Part shown: piece after piece, positions 52,207 to 63,844 of the stretch | Numbering within the stretch: the stretch's first letter is position 1 | Layout of the letters: each line of letters starts with the position of its first letter | Made by a program: the position numbers and the translations under genes | The notes under the pieces: generated by a model | Databases searched by the model: none | Told to the model about the DNA's origin: nothing | Seen by the model: the letters and a program-made list of their open reading frames with translations, nothing else | NCBI GenBank assembly: GCA_024516035.1 | Contig: CM044964.1 | Span: 1,246,410-1,310,409 of the forward strand | Source of the DNA: Bactericera cockerelli | Lineage: Eukaryota > Arthropoda > Insecta > Hemiptera > Triozidae | DNA: 64,000 nt | Direction of reading: 5' to 3'

Positions 52207-53205
52207 CCTGTGAGTACACGCGCTAAAAATCCGAACGTCAATACACGCGCGATGAAAAAAATTCTCACACCTGGTTTTGCATTGTATTTCGTTCTGCTTG
52301 AAGAGTTATATAATATTTTTAAGATACATTAAGTTGACTTATGTATTTAAAAGATATTTAAAGTAATTTTAGCAATTTTTTTTCCAAATGGTTGCAGTTC
52401 GAACCCCTGATTTGAATTTTTTTTTATTTTCCAAAATTTGTTCATCGTAAGCCATAGTGACATAAGTTTGTAGGGCAATTCACAGTATATCTTATAATCA
52501 AGAATATTATGTAATTATATTTGTTTAGGTACTTCTAAAAGCTAAAAACAGAAACGATAAAAAAATAAATGTACATACTTAGATTATACCAGGAGGTAAG
52601 TATATAGGTAGGTAGGTACCCATTATAGTAGGTGGAGAAAGATTACAAAGAATACTAATTATTTCAGTATCTAGCAAAAAAAGTGTAGGAAGGTACCTAA
52701 CTACCTAATATTATTACAAAGAAATTTAATTAATGTTAGTTAAAAGTTTATATTTTGTTAGTTAAAAATCATTATAATAATTATTATAACAATAGTGAAC
52801 AATCACGAATTTGGTAGATAAACACACTAATTTTCTTTAAAAAATATATTTCTTTATATAAAACAATTGTTATTATTATATTAATTAATTATTAGAACTA
52901 ATTATTATAAATAATTAATTAAATTAAACTAAATAGTTAGTAACAGAAAAAAAAACTCGAACAAAAAAAAGTTACGTCAGTACACGCGCGATGAAAAAAA
53001 ATCTCACATTTCAGACGGATCTGAACTTTTCGCCACGTCACGGGCAACAGAAATTGAAAATAGCTCAAGGGACTGTGGATACATCTAGATAAACATATTA
53101 TCAACAGCTACTCCAGGTCCCTACAGGTTAGGACCAATATCGATCAAGTTCTAGCGTTTTTGCCGAGCGTGTGAGAATTTTTCCCTATGTGCGTGTACTC
53201 ACGGG
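52207..53205. mobile_element. piggyBac-like non-autonomous transposon
   Basis: TTAA at 52203-52206 and 53206-53209 flanks inverted ends CCTGTGAGTACACGCG (52207) and GCGTGTACTCACGGG (to 53205). TTAA duplications with CC(C/T)-starting ends are diagnostic of the piggyBac superfamily. Internal copies of ACACGCGCGATGAAAAAAA at 52243 and 52983, and an inverted GTGTGAGAATTTTTCCC near 53170, may be subterminal protein sites. The 999-bp body has no transposase frame. Confidence 0.88.
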
Positions 53206-53675
53206 TTAAAAACATTTTTTGTTATCATGAATTTTTCCCAATTCATACAATTTTTCCTCGTTTATGCTAAAGTTACATGCATAACTTTGATGCTAAAGTT
53301 ACATTATATTATTTCTGGACGCCTTTTCTAACAGAAATTTCTATAATATATGCTGCGTCCATTATTCGTAAAACTATTGCTACCCATGCACCCACCAAAA
53401 ATGTAAAAACGGTAAACAGAAATAGTTTTGGCTTCCAACCAGCCCCATCAAGGCTGGGTGAGGTGAATGAGATAATTATGACAGTTTTACTAGTGAAAGA
53501 ATAATGGGCAAAAGTTGAGAACTGTCGAGGAGCCAAGGAAAGAATTTATTTTGTATGCACGCCTGGTATTTCTTCTGAATATGCAATGTGCAATGCAATT
53601 ATGAACAATAGCAAGATTTTAGTAAAAGTTTTATGATTTTTTATATGTATTTTCAATTCCCTTTTGGCTTTTCCT

Positions 53676-54256
53676 TTTTTAACCTTTTCTATCCTATGAT
53701 GGGGAAAGTATTGTATTTGACCTACCTAGTTTTTAATATTTGTGGACACATCATAGCCTCAGGATACCAATAAATTTATTTTCTTACATGAGTCCGTGCT
53801 TCCGTGTCTGTGTGTCAACACGATATCACGAGAACGGTAAGAGGTTGAGACTTGAAATTTGGTTTGGAAATTTATTTTATATCCAGCATGAACCACAAAT
53901 TTCTGGTTAAAATTGGTCGCACTCTGCGGCTGCAGGGTCGCACTCTGCGGCCGCAGGGCCGCAAGGACTGTTTTTGTGAATTGAATAAAGACACATGAAA
54001 AGTTAGAGAGCAACATTTTCTTTGAATGAAAGAATGATAATATGGGTTTGCTGATTTTTTTTTTTTTTTTTTTTTTGATAATCTAACACTTTTTGGATCC
54101 CGGCCGCTTTTTTTATTATCATCATAGAAGGGGGTAGTGATATATCAAATCCAATGATTTTTTGGTGCAGATTATGAATTTGAAATTGATTTATTAGCTA
54201 ACTAACTACATATTACATTATTACTGTTGAGTCACCATTGGCGGTTTTTTTTTTCA
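53676..54256 (-). mobile_element. Helentron/HINE-like element, copy 3, diverged
   Basis: The reverse complement of GGGGAAAGTATTGTATTTGA, CATCATAGCCTCAGGATACC, CGAGAACGGTAAGAGGTTGA and GAGTCACCATTGGCGG follows copies 1 and 2 in order. The microsatellite is reduced to a few TG units, and a 27-base duplicate of CGCACTCTGCGGC is present. T and A runs are at 54057-54076 and 54308-54330. Confidence 0.6.
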
Positions 54257-54495
54257 CTCTATGAAATGAAACTGATGTTGTATCTAATACCTAATTTTAA
54301 AGAAATATTCAAAAAAAAAAAAAAAAAAAAATGGTTACTTATTATTTTCCACAAAAAAGTCACTTTGAACTTTGTCTGTAAGTAGGTACTCAAGAGTGGT
54401 GTAAAAATAAAATTATTCAATTCAACTGAACGAACGAACGTGCGAACATAAAATAATATAAACTTGAAGTAGGTTATGCTATTTTTCGATTCCAG

Positions 54496-54552
54496 GTGCC
54501 GATAGCACTTAAAAAAGGTGGGTTTTTAGTGGGTGGAAATCCCACACCCCAG
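54496..54552 (+). other. Possible cassette exon with in-frame stop
   Basis: A 57-base segment between TTTTTCGATTCCAG (to 54495) and GTAAGGATGG (from 54553). If spliced between the two zinc-finger exons in phase 1 it adds five residues and then TAA (ACT TAA at 54508-54513). It would remove the zinc finger or trigger decay of the mRNA. Confidence 0.3.
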
Positions 54553-54642
54553 GTAAGGATGGATCTGGGACTCTGGGTGTCTTTGAAAGATTTTTTCCTG
54601 GCTTCCATTAAAAAAACTTGATATATTTCCATTCTGTTTCAG

Positions 54643-54788
54643 CCAAGAAGTTCAACTGTCCCGAGTGTAACCAAACCGTTTCTGCGTTCATCGCCCTCTG
54701 GCGGCACATGTGGTCGAAACACAACCTGGACATTGGCAGTTCTGTCTCTAGGAGACTCTACACTTCTCCTATTAGTTATGAGAGATAA
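54643..54788 (+). CDS. C2H2 zinc-finger gene, last exon
   Basis: Acceptor TTCTGTTTCAG ends at 54642; stop TAA 54786-54788. It joins in phase 1 to the exon at 50864-51123. It contains one C2H2 finger: C-P-E-C, twelve residues, H-M-W-S-K-H, i.e. C-x2-C-x12-H-x4-H, in FNCPECNQTVSAFIALWRHM. A short serine- and arginine-containing tail ends YTSPISYER. A nucleic-acid or protein binding role is likely from the finger alone; the gene is not identified. A (GA)n microsatellite starts at the stop codon. Confidence 0.7.
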
Positions 54789-54825
54789 AGAGAGGGTGAG
54801 AGTGAGAGGGACGGAGAGATAGAGA

Positions 54826-54863
<38 letters not shown>

Positions 54864-55013
54864 GAGAGAGGGTGAGATAGAGAGGGTGAGAGAGAGAGAG
54901 AGAGAAGGGTGAGAGAGAGTGAGAGTGAGAGGGAGAGAGAGATAGAGAGGGTGGAAGAGAGAGAGAGAGAGAGAGGGTGGAGAGAGAGAGGGTGAGAGAG
55001 AGAGAGAGAGATA

Positions 55014-55048
<35 letters not shown>

Positions 55049-55082
55049 GGTGAGAGAGAGAGGGTGAGATAGAGAGAGAGAT

Positions 55083-55113
<31 letters not shown>

Positions 55114-55152
55114 GGCGAGAGAAAGAGAGAGAGAGAGAGAGAGGGAGAGAGA
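54789..55152 (+). repeat. (GA)n/(GGGTGA)n microsatellite
   Basis: About 360 bases of GA repeats interrupted by GGGTGA units, beginning directly after the zinc-finger gene stop codon. It would form most of the 3' UTR. Confidence 0.95.
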
Positions 55153-55299
55153 AAATGAAGAAATGTTTATACAGGGTGATTAAAGAAACTAGGTAAAAAC
55201 TGTTATCCACATAATATGTATTATGAAAGAAGAGGAGGAGGAGGAGGAGGGAAAGAGGATAAGAAAGAAGAAAGCAATTATTTATTTCAATCACAGATG

Positions 55300-55512
55300 C
55301 AGTAATGAAGTGGTAATCAAGTAGTTAAGGCGCTAATCTGGTAATCCAGGTAGCGTTGGTTCGAATCCCTCCCAGTGCATAAATTTTTCCTCATTAATTT
55401 GAGTTTGTGACCACATAATAATAAGACTCTGAGGATTAGGTGATAAAAGTGTTTTGAGCATTACCCTCGCATTAACCTTGGTGGTTTCCTTCCACCAAAG
55501 AGTGTTATTATT
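55300..55512 (+). repeat. S2 SINE, full length
   Basis: AGTGGTAATCAAGTAGTTAA, GGTTCGAATCCCTCCCAGTG, GTTTGTGACCACATAATAAT, GGTTTCCTTCCACCAAAGAG. A weak S3 remnant follows at 55705-55770. Bases 55513-56480 are otherwise without features apart from a G-rich patch (56060-56180). Confidence 0.85.
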
Positions 55513-56629
55513 TAGTATTAGTATTTTATGGTTTCTCAAATACTCCTAACTAAAGCTTGAATTGTTTTGAAATAAGTAAAAGAAAAGCATCAGTTATAGC
55601 ATGCCTTTTGTTTTATTAATTTTCAAGTTGAATAATAATTTATATTTGTTTGTTCTTTCTTTATCTCTAACCGCAAGTGTCTGTTTTTTTAACTCCGTAA
55701 TCGAACACCTACAGCCTGTGGTTCGAGTCCCAAGTTCTGTAAAAATTCACCACAGTAAGTTTGACTTTTCATTTCGAGACACCATGATAGTGACGATTAT
55801 AAAAAGCTCCTTTTATAATAACTTACTATTTTTCAAGTTTCCAGGCAAGAGGAAACACATTGAGAAAGCTGAAAGATAGTCATTTTATTCTAAAAGGTCT
55901 TGGCGCCAGAAACATTTCCACGTACGAAATTTAGTAGGAGTGTGAGAAAGCAGGGAATAAGGGAATTCAGAGGGAAGGGGCGGGGCGAGGGAAAAAATCA
56001 AGGGAAATGGGACTTTTTCCTGTGAGAAGTAGATGTAGGGTAGGACAACCAGCGGATGAGGAGGAGGAAATATGAAAGGGGGGGGGGGAATGGAGGGGGA
56101 GGAGAAGCAATGAGGCATGGGGAAAAATAAAAGTTGTAGGTTAGGGTAGAGAGAGAGGGGAGATTAAAGTATGGAAGAATGAAGGTCAAAGAAAATGAGG
56201 GAGTATAAACATGAACATCGAGTCGCAACTTTTTCATTAAAACGCTATACTGATTGAAATAGAGAGGTTAGTTGATGGCATGTATAAGAAGTATTACCTG
56301 CTGATGAAAGCTAAAAAGCTCAAAACAGCTGTCCAGGTATGTTCTGATATTCATGTACATCTAATACAACTTCTCACTTTTCTGTTTATACTGATTATAC
56401 AAATATACAAGCCCTTTGTGTCATGTCAATCCGTTTCAAGTCCCACTGGGGGACTTTTATAGTCCCTACTCCACTTTCCCTTGCACTTGTAGTCAAGTGG
56501 TAAACGCACTAGTCTGGTAATGCAGGTAGTGGAGAGTGAGAAACCTTTCTCTCTCTCATAATCCCTGAACATCCTTTCGACCGTCAAATTTCGTTCAAAT
56601 AACCAAAATTTGGTTTAATCAGAGTGGCA

Positions 56630-56985
56630 CCAGCCTCTGTGGCGTAACGGTTGTGACTACTGCCCGTAGTCCAGAGATCCTGAGTTCTCTCCCGGTCGGA
56701 GCAGACTTTTTACAAGAAAATTCTGTTCCCTCCGTACATGTGAGGCTGGCATTTCCGGCCCTACCCTGGCTGGGTGAGGTTAATGTGGGTAGCTTTTACA
56801 ATTCCCAGCGAATGGGGGTGTAAAACCCGCGTCCTAATCCAGGACGTTAAATCAAATAGAATCGTTGGCTTTAGAAAGGGTATCCATCCGTAAATATGTG
56901 CCAAAACCAACCAACCTCAACCATGAAGTTGAACAACTTCGACCCCGCTTAAGCGGGATAACATAGAGTAAATGAAGAAGAAAAG
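56630..56985 (+). repeat. S1 SINE, full length
   Basis: GCCTCTGTGGCGTAACGGTT, GTAGTCCAGAGATCCTGAG, the core CTGGCTGGGTGAGGTTAATG, GTAAAACCCGCGTCC, AAGTTGAACAACTTCGACCC and an AATGAAGAAG end. An S2 head fragment is at 56485-56530. Bases 56986-57490 show only an S6 tail piece at 57338-57392. Confidence 0.85.
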
Positions 56986-57496
56986 TGAAGAGAGATTTGG
57001 ATATTATGAGAGTGAGAGAGCTGTCTTCTGGATTGAGGCCCAGGTACCCGAAAATCTTGTTCATCACAAATCTGTGCCTTGCTCACTTTCTTTCCTCATC
57101 AATAAGTAATTAGTTTTTTTCCATTTCTAAGATAAGAATTGACCTTCAATGTCAATTTCAAGGTCAGATAGTTCATATACCTCGTGGATGTAAAGGTAAA
57201 CATTGAAATAGCCGTTAGAAATTAACACCAATTATCACATTAGATGTTTTGTAAACTGTTTGAACAATCGGCAACACTGTTATTGATGTGGATTTTAAGA
57301 GTATCCTACTTGTGTCAATATAAGCAAACTAGTCATTGCGATATGACTATGCATGAAAGCGACGTTAAACTCATTTTTTTTTTTTTTTTAAACTACAAAC
57401 TGACATTACTGTGATGCTTACCGTGAGACACAGTATCGACAACTAAAAATTTTGTTTTAACTAGTCATTTATAATTTAGTTTTTTTTTTTCCAACC

Positions 57497-57790
57497 AAGT
57501 TCAGTAGCTTGATCGATAAGGCGGCGGACTTGTGACCTGGAGCTCGGTGGCTCAAGTCCCGATTTCAGCGTAGATTTAGTAAAGCTAAAGTTTGAGTAGT
57601 TGTGACATGACGAAAGTAATTAACACAAATATGATAACTAACTTAGTCATTTATTAAAACCTCCGTGGTAACGGTTGTGACTTTTGCTCGTGGTCCAGAA
57701 GTTACCCAGTTCGAATCTCCGTTTGGGCAGATTTTTCTAACAAAAAATTCTGTTTCTTGCCAAAGAATTGAAAATTTTAAAAATCCTTTC
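57497..57790 (+). repeat. S3 SINE followed by S1 head
   Basis: S3: AGTTCAGTAGCTTGATCGAT, GGCGGCGGACTTGTGACC, GGCTCAAGTCCCGATTTCAG, to CACAAATATGATA. S1 head: CTCCGTGGTAACGGTTGTGA and CAGTTCGAATCTCCGTTTGG, then decayed. Confidence 0.75.
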
Positions 57791-57967
57791 TTAGTACGCA
57801 TCCAAATACTTAAAGAGACTCTGTGCCGTGTTGGGAATCATTTGTCATTTGGTCCAGCCATTTCGGAGTTCTGTAGAAATTTAATGAATTAAATTAAAAA
57901 TGTATTTTAATGCAGAAGAAACAAGACCCAGGGGAAGACCTTAATCAAGTTGGTAGGACCAAGCAAG

Positions 57968-58190
57968 AAAAAATATGGTGGCGTCGATGACGCGTTGAAT
58001 GCAACGGTTCTTGTGGGATCGCCAAAGTTAAGCAACGTCCATCGATGTGAAAACTTCGTGATGCTGGCCCAACCCAGGCTGGGTGAGGTTAATGTGGGTA
58101 GCAGGTGTGTGAGTTGTGTACGCATGGAGGGTAACACCCCCGTCGTTGTAAGACCATGCAGTTGAAAGTGAAGTACACAAAATTAAAAAA
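57968..58190 (+). repeat. S6 5S-derived SINE
   Basis: TGGCGTCGATGACGCGTTGA, GTTCTTGTGGGATCGCCAAA, GTTAAGCAACGTCCATCGAT, the core CCCAGGCTGGGTGAGGTTAA, and GCAGTTGAAAGTGAAG. Confidence 0.85.
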
Positions 58191-58309
58191 AGATATGTTG
58201 GCATGTGACTAGAAGAAGACTCACAAGTTCCAAAGACTCGGTGAGGCCAAATACCGACTGAGGCACATAATTATTATTATTTACCTCTTTATGAATAGAA
58301 GATATAAAT

Positions 58310-58480
58310 ATTATGTACAAACAAGTAATTTTATTATAAAAAATGAAATACAAAATTCAGAAAAATATAAACAAGAAAAGATAAACAACATTGATAACAA
58401 AGTTAAAATGTATACAGATGTCCTGACTAAAAGGTGGGGTTATTGCCTATGGGAATCTCTTCCACCCAACTCAATATGGG
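58310..58480 (-). repeat. S7 LINE tail
   Basis: AAAAGGTGGGGTTATTGCCT, ATGGGAATCTCTTCCACCCA, preceded by the AT-rich body. The hairpin has one mismatch. Confidence 0.7.
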
Positions 58481-58555
58481 CGGCCATAGACGTGCGAGTA
58501 TCTTCTACTAATATTAAGATACTCCTTTGACAAAATAAATAAAAAAAAGAAAGTC

Positions 58556-58860
58556 ATTTACTCTGTCTTATCCCGCTCAAGCAGGGTCGACGTTGTTCAA
58601 CCTCATGGTTGAGGTTGGTTGGTTTTGGCACATTTTTTACGGCTGGATGTCCTTTCTAACGCCAACGATTCTATTTGATTTAACGTCATGGATTAGGACG
58701 GGGGTTTTATCCTCCATTCGTACCAGCTACCCACATTAACCTCACCCAGCCTGGGTAGGGCCGGAAATGCCAGCCTTACATGGAGGTATGGAGGGAACAG
58801 AATTTTCTGTGTAAAAAGTCTGCTCTGACCGGGAAGAGAACTCAGGAACTCTGGAGGCTG
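58556..58860 (-). repeat. S1 SINE
   Basis: The reverse complement runs from GTTCTCTTCCCGGTCAG through the core to GGTTGAACAACGTCGACCCT and AGCGGGATAAGACAGAGTAA. The tRNA head is mostly lost. Bases 58861-59634 show nothing recognised. Confidence 0.85.
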
Positions 58861-59634
58861 GAAATAAAATAAAAAATAAAAAAGGAAAGTAAATAGTTTT
58901 AAATATGTATAGGTGATACATGATTACTACCTGTGGCAGAAATATGTATCTTCTTACCTCATTTAGATAACATTCCTGAACATTTACCTGTGAGCATGTT
59001 GATAACCCCTTAGTTTGATTACGATTAGGTAGGTATATATTTGGACTTGTTCAACGTATGACCACTCTTTGACCAACTGACCACCGACTAACTACTCACT
59101 TATCTCACTACATAGTTAAAAACATATATGTACATATACTTAATATTACTGATCTATATCTATCTGGTATAGGTACCTGAACTAGCTAATTACCTATTTT
59201 GTAGAATATAGAAACTATAGAATGCTGAATGCATTTACTGCACTTTAGTGTGAGGGAGAGATCGAATGAGTGAGTTTTTTTCTATTGTTTTTTTTTTCAT
59301 CAATTGAGTCATTATTAGTTATATTTATTTTTCATACTAATTCATCGTTTATCTTATCAGTAGTGTTTTAATGCCATTTTATTTGTTTATTTATTTTGCA
59401 ATATTGATTTTTCCATGAAAATCCCTTGTTTAGTGCACTTAAATTTAATGTTACCTGAGATTAAAAAGTTTTAATCTTATTTTACAATACGTATAAAAGA
59501 ATTAATTAAACGTTTTATAACTATAACACAATGTACTGTTCTAATTATTAATTTCTTTATTTTCAAGAATAAAACTCAGATATTTTCAAAAAAATATTAA
59601 CTTAAAAACAACAACAAATAATAGATTTTTATAA

Positions 59635-59881
59635 TATGAATGGGTGAGTAGAAGAACCAGGAATGTCAAAACTCGACTTTCCAGGAAAGCAAAAATAAGA
59701 ATGATATTAGCATGCTAATGGGTATGCTTCCCCCACTTTAAAATCGAAAAAAATTATACTTTTAAGGGGTATTTCTCCTTCATATTCACAGAGATGATAG
59801 AACAGAGTACATTCCTCCTTATTCTATGAAAAAAAAAAATCGATTTTTGACATTCCTGGTTCTTCTACTCACCCATTCATA
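59635..59881. mobile_element. 247-bp MITE with 37-bp inverted ends
   Basis: The left end TATGAATGGGTGAGTAGAAG (59635 on) and the right end CTTCTACTCACCCATTCATA (to 59881) are perfect inverted repeats over about 37 bases, continuing into AACCAGGAATGTCAAAA. The flanks are TA-rich, so the target duplication cannot be read with certainty. Non-coding. Confidence 0.85.
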
Positions 59882-59999
59882 TATATTATATTACTCCCGA
59901 GAAATTTCTAACATTAGAATAGATTTAAAAGTATTGTGTTCGTTTTTTAAAAAAAAATAACTATTTTTTGGCTACGATTTCAATACTTTTCATCTTTCT

Positions 60000-60463
60000 G
60001 CACGTTTCATAACCTCCTCGGCAACTGTTTTATTCTTCTCTCTCGCAATTTCTGCTCTATGGTATCGACAAATAGCAATTATTCCTTAGATTCCATAGAA
60101 TAATCATATAGAATCGTAGCATTTTATGCACACTTGAACTGTGTTCCTAGTGCTCTGTGTTCCTTTCGAATCTAGACGCCTCGAACACGGTCGCTTGTCA
60201 CCGGGAAATTTTCTGATTAATTTCTGCCATTTCGTACGATATCCGAAATTTAAATATTTTTTTTTTGCTTCATTTTCATTGTTTTTAAAAATCTAATTAC
60301 TGTGCATTAGATTAAATAATTTTTTTGATATAAAGTGAGCTGTGTTATTTTCTTCCCAGAAATTAATTATTTTAGAAGAAGGTAATTACCGTGAATTGAA
60401 CACTGATTAATTTGTCGTATAGACTTGGTCGATCAAAAGCTCAGTAATTAGTGCATGGTTTAA
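60000..60463 (+). other. Possible untranslated first exon
   Basis: A repeat-free stretch ending GTGCATGGTTTAAG|GTAAGACTTTT at 60463/60464, resembling in character the stretch at 20400-20768. No coding frame. Could be the 5' end of a gene lying beyond the window. Confidence 0.2.
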
Positions 60464-60754
60464 GGTAAGACTTTTGATTATATATTATTTAATTCATTTG
60501 AAATCATAATTATGTTTTGTCTTTTTTGTTGTCTTCAAAGTTTTTGTATTCAGTTTTTCCCCCAGTTTTTTTTTTTTTTTGCTGAAACACCATTGCACTT
60601 TGTTGTGTAAAATTATTGAACGGAAATTCCTGGTCGCTATTTTCTTCATCAGTTGGAAAATAAACCTCACCCAGCCTAGGTGAGGTTGTGAGGTTGATGG
60701 GGTACCTAGGTTTTCTAAGTTTGCTGCGAATAAAGTGTAAAAAATATAAATCAT

Positions 60755-60945
60755 CTTAGTCATCGAGAACGATGGTAGCCAGACAGTGGAGGAATGACTC
60801 AACACTTCAACCACTGTCTTTACAAGGAGCCTAATAATTGACAAGGGCCCCCAGAACCAAGCCAATGCTTGTCTACTCCCTGTTTATAGTCCCACAGTCA
60901 GACAGCTGGTCTACTCCCTGTTTATAGTCCCCCATCCAGACAAAA
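60755..60945 (+). repeat. R2 dispersed repeat, copy 2
   Basis: GTCATCGAGAACGATGGTAG, CAGTGGAGGAATGACTCAAC and GCTTGTCTACTCCCTGTTTA as at 33645. The last 25 bases (GTCTACTCCCTGTTTATAGT) are duplicated. Confidence 0.75.
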
Positions 60946-61037
60946 TATAACTAGTATCTACTTATTCAAACTACTAAACGATTAGGACTAATGAGTCCCG
61001 TTATCCCAGCAGAAAACCAAAGATATATTTTTACAGT

Positions 61038-61365
61038 AGATTTAAAAAATCAGCGTTTAAGGCAAGTTGAATGCACCAGTTCTCGTTCTGTCACTGAAGT
61101 TAAGCAACGACCAGCGAGGTGAGTAATTGAATGGGTAACAATTCAAATTCGAACCTTCGTGTTACTCGCTATTCCAGGTCCCACTCAGGCTAGGTGAGGT
61201 TAATTTGAGTGGCTAGTTTGTGAGTTTCCCGCAAATGGTGGGTAAAACCCCCTGTTGTGGTTTTTTATAAAAATTAACATGTTCAACTTTAAGTCGCTTT
61301 CAACTTTTAACTTTAGCTGTAAGCGACTAAAGTTGAAAGCAATTTTAAACACAAAAAAAAATATT
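61038..61365 (+). repeat. S6 5S-derived SINE, interrupted tail
   Basis: AAGGCAAGTTGAATGCACCA, GTTCTGTCACTGAAGTTAAG, CGACCAGCGAGGTGAG, GAATGGGTAACAATTCAAAT, the core ACTCAGGCTAGGTGAGGTTA, then a split GTTGAAAGC tail containing a short inverted duplication (AAAGTTAAAAGTTGAAAGCG near 61290-61345). Confidence 0.75.
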
Positions 61366-61739
61366 AATCCCTGTCTTGGATAACTGCGGTGCAGGAAATA
61401 AAAAGTCCAAAAGAGGGGTTCTCTCCACTGCAATTATATAGGCAAAGCAAAAACAGGTGTCAAATTTACGGTTTTTGAGCCATAAAATATATGCAAAAGG
61501 TAGGTAGGTAGGTATCAAATTTTTTTCCATCTTTGTTGAAATTTTTGTTCTGCAATTTTTTAATTTGCCTGGACTAGAGTCTAAAATTAGTTCCTTATCC
61601 TAGATACATTATCTAGCGATACGTATTGGAAAGTGAGACTTATTGACACACTGATAATTGATAAATATCAAAAGTCAGTGTACCTAATTACCTATACATA
61701 TCCACCCTTATATTATTAGAACTACCTAGGTAGTTCTAA

Positions 61740-62290
61740 TTTTAGCCGACCTCAGTTGTTGGATCGATTGGATCGATAAGGTGGACTTGTAATCTGGAGG
61801 TCGATGATTCGAGTTCGGGTCTGTTGCGGTGGTCAAGGCGTCTGTCTGGTAATAATAATAATATCGCCTTATTTATACTGCCCGATTAAGACTATTAAAG
61901 TCCCATTATTCCAGCAGTAAACCCAAAACATATTGTTATGTGGTAAAAATCCCAAATGGGAGCATAACTTGTCAATACAGGGGTTCGAACCCAGAGGTTG
62001 CTGGACGTTGCTTAACTTGAAATAATGAGAACTGGCACTCGTTACAGAAAGAACTCTCACTCTCATGATGTTAATATCGCATTATTTATACTGCCCATAA
62101 TTAGGACTATTAAGTCTCGTTATTCCAGCAGTGAGCCCTAGACGTATTATGATGTGGTGAATATCCCAAATGGGAGGATAACTTGTCATATCCCGGCTGG
62201 GTGTCCAACCCGCAACCTCTGGAATCTCTGGATTCACACAGTGCCGCCCTTACCACTGAGCTTTTTTTTTCTATTTTGTCGCCTTTTGTT
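61740..62290. repeat. S3 (+) then two S5 SINEs (-)
   Basis: S3 head at 61744-61815 (CCGACCTCAGTTGTTGGATC). S5 reversed at 61855-62010 (ATCGCCTTATTTATACTGCC to GGGTTCGAACCCAGAGG). S5 reversed at 62080-62275 (full head GCCGCCCTTACCACTGAGC), bordered by a T run and TATTTTGTCGCCTTTTGTTG. Confidence 0.75.
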
Positions 62291-62754
62291 GAACTTTGTT
62301 GAAATTTCGATAACTTGACTTCTCGAAATGAAGCTCCTGTATCCTTAAATTTCAAGCTAGCGCGATTCTACTGATGTATAATAATAACCATTTTATAATA
62401 ACAATGGCACCAATAAATACAATGGTCCTTATTTAGGCGCGGTCCCCTTATTCAGCCCTATCCCAACGCGTTTTCTATTATCATTCTGGAACTCATGGAA
62501 ATTTCTTGTCTACTCGATTCTGGCAAGCATCCCAACACATGGTAGATATTTTTAACCCTTAGAGGACTCAGAGGAAAAGTCAGCAGTCAGCACACTATGA
62601 CGTCCAAACAAAATAAAGATCCACATTCACTACTCGAAACAGAAAGTCAACATCATTTAGTTTAGATTGTTTAGAAGATATTTTACGGTTAAGGTAAAAA
62701 AAATATGGGAGAGAGAGGGTTAATAGGTATGAGTCATAATAATAGTTCTCATAT

Positions 62755-62850
62755 TTCTGTTAATCACTTTTGTGATATCACAACTACTCAAACTCGCTTC
62801 ACTAAATCGACACTGAATTCGGGACTTGAACCACCGACCTCCAGGTTATT
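62755..62850 (-). repeat. S3 SINE part
   Basis: The reverse complement reads CCTGGAGGTCGGTGGTTCAA, GTCCCGAATTCAGTGTCGAT, GAGTTTGAGTAGTTGTGATA, ATCACAAAAGTGATTAACAG. The head is replaced by a T run. Confidence 0.8.
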
Positions 62851-62970
62851 ATTTTTTTTTTATATATATACTGCGCTTACACTTGTTAAGCGGTTAAGCA
62901 TTAACAAGCAAATACTAATGCAGTCATTTTCTCATTCATGCATTCATACACATAAGATAAATACATTCAT

Positions 62971-63440
62971 TCATAAATCATGATGGAAAAGGTCTGGTTT
63001 GTAGTCTAAGTCATTGTATGTTTTCATGGCTGAAAAAATTGGTGACTTTAACAAGGGATGTAAGTTATATATTATGTTGGACAGCTGAAGAGTTTGTTTA
63101 GGTATATTCTGAGTCTGGGGGTCAGGTATTTTGAAGTCTATTTTTGATGTAATGTATGGACTGTCAATTTTGTAAGTAGGGTGTTTTTGAGTAGTTTGAT
63201 GTGATTATCTGTAAATCTACTTTCAATTGATTCTATAGGTAGGTAGATGTTCAAGCAAAGTCTTGTATCCTATGTTTTTGGTATTGGGTAGAGTAGACTT
63301 TTGGAATAGATAACCGACAAAACTTGCTGGAACATCTTCAATTGAATTTATGTCCTTGAGGTTACATATCCGTCGCTTATAGTTCAAGCTACTGAGGTCG
63401 AGTTTGTTAAAGTCGTCAAAAGGAAAAAGGTTGAACACGA
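62971..63440 (-). pseudogene. C-terminal fragment of a second non-LTR retrotransposon, frameshifted
   Basis: The minus-strand frame 63438-63223 contains SFVGYLFQKST and YKTLLEHL, which align with FVRYLFKKE and YNTLLEML of the LINE at 27888. A second frame from about 63165 to TGA at 62971 contains KIDSPYITSKIDFKIPDP, typical of the end of Jockey/CR1-type ORF2. At least one frameshift separates the two, and the block LSSLNYKRRICNL appears before rather than after the YLF block, so the piece may be rearranged. Confidence 0.6.
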
Positions 63441-63667
63441 AACGGGGGTTTCACAGTTTTAACCGTCCGCTCGCTGGTACCCACATCAAATTGTACTTGT
63501 TTTCATATTTTTAAAACTAAGATATAGATTTTCTTTTATCATTAGTGTCCACTATGCAACTGAAGGTTATTGTATAGGTAGCTATAATTATATGTTTTAT
63601 GTATCACTCACGCATCACGAATTTTTCTTTCGGGTATAATGTTTTGAATACCTCCCTCCGTCATTTC

Positions 63668-63669
<2 letters not shown>

Positions 63670-63705
<36 letters not shown>

Positions 63706-63706
63706 T
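63670..63706 (+). repeat. (CT)n microsatellite
   Basis: About 37 bases of TCTC repeats. Confidence 0.95.
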
Positions 63707-63844
63707 ATTCTTTCACCCAGAAATGGGCGTAGCGCCTTTGGTTCGCTGCACGAAATAGCACAAAATTAGCACAAAATACTCATGTAAAAAAACTTTACAT
63801 TTCAAAGGTGGTGGTGCTGGCGAAATGGAGCCCTATATCAAGAT

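Noticed and set aside
54776..55294. 172-residue minus-strand Ser/Leu frame
   Set aside because: Translation of the (GA)n microsatellite.
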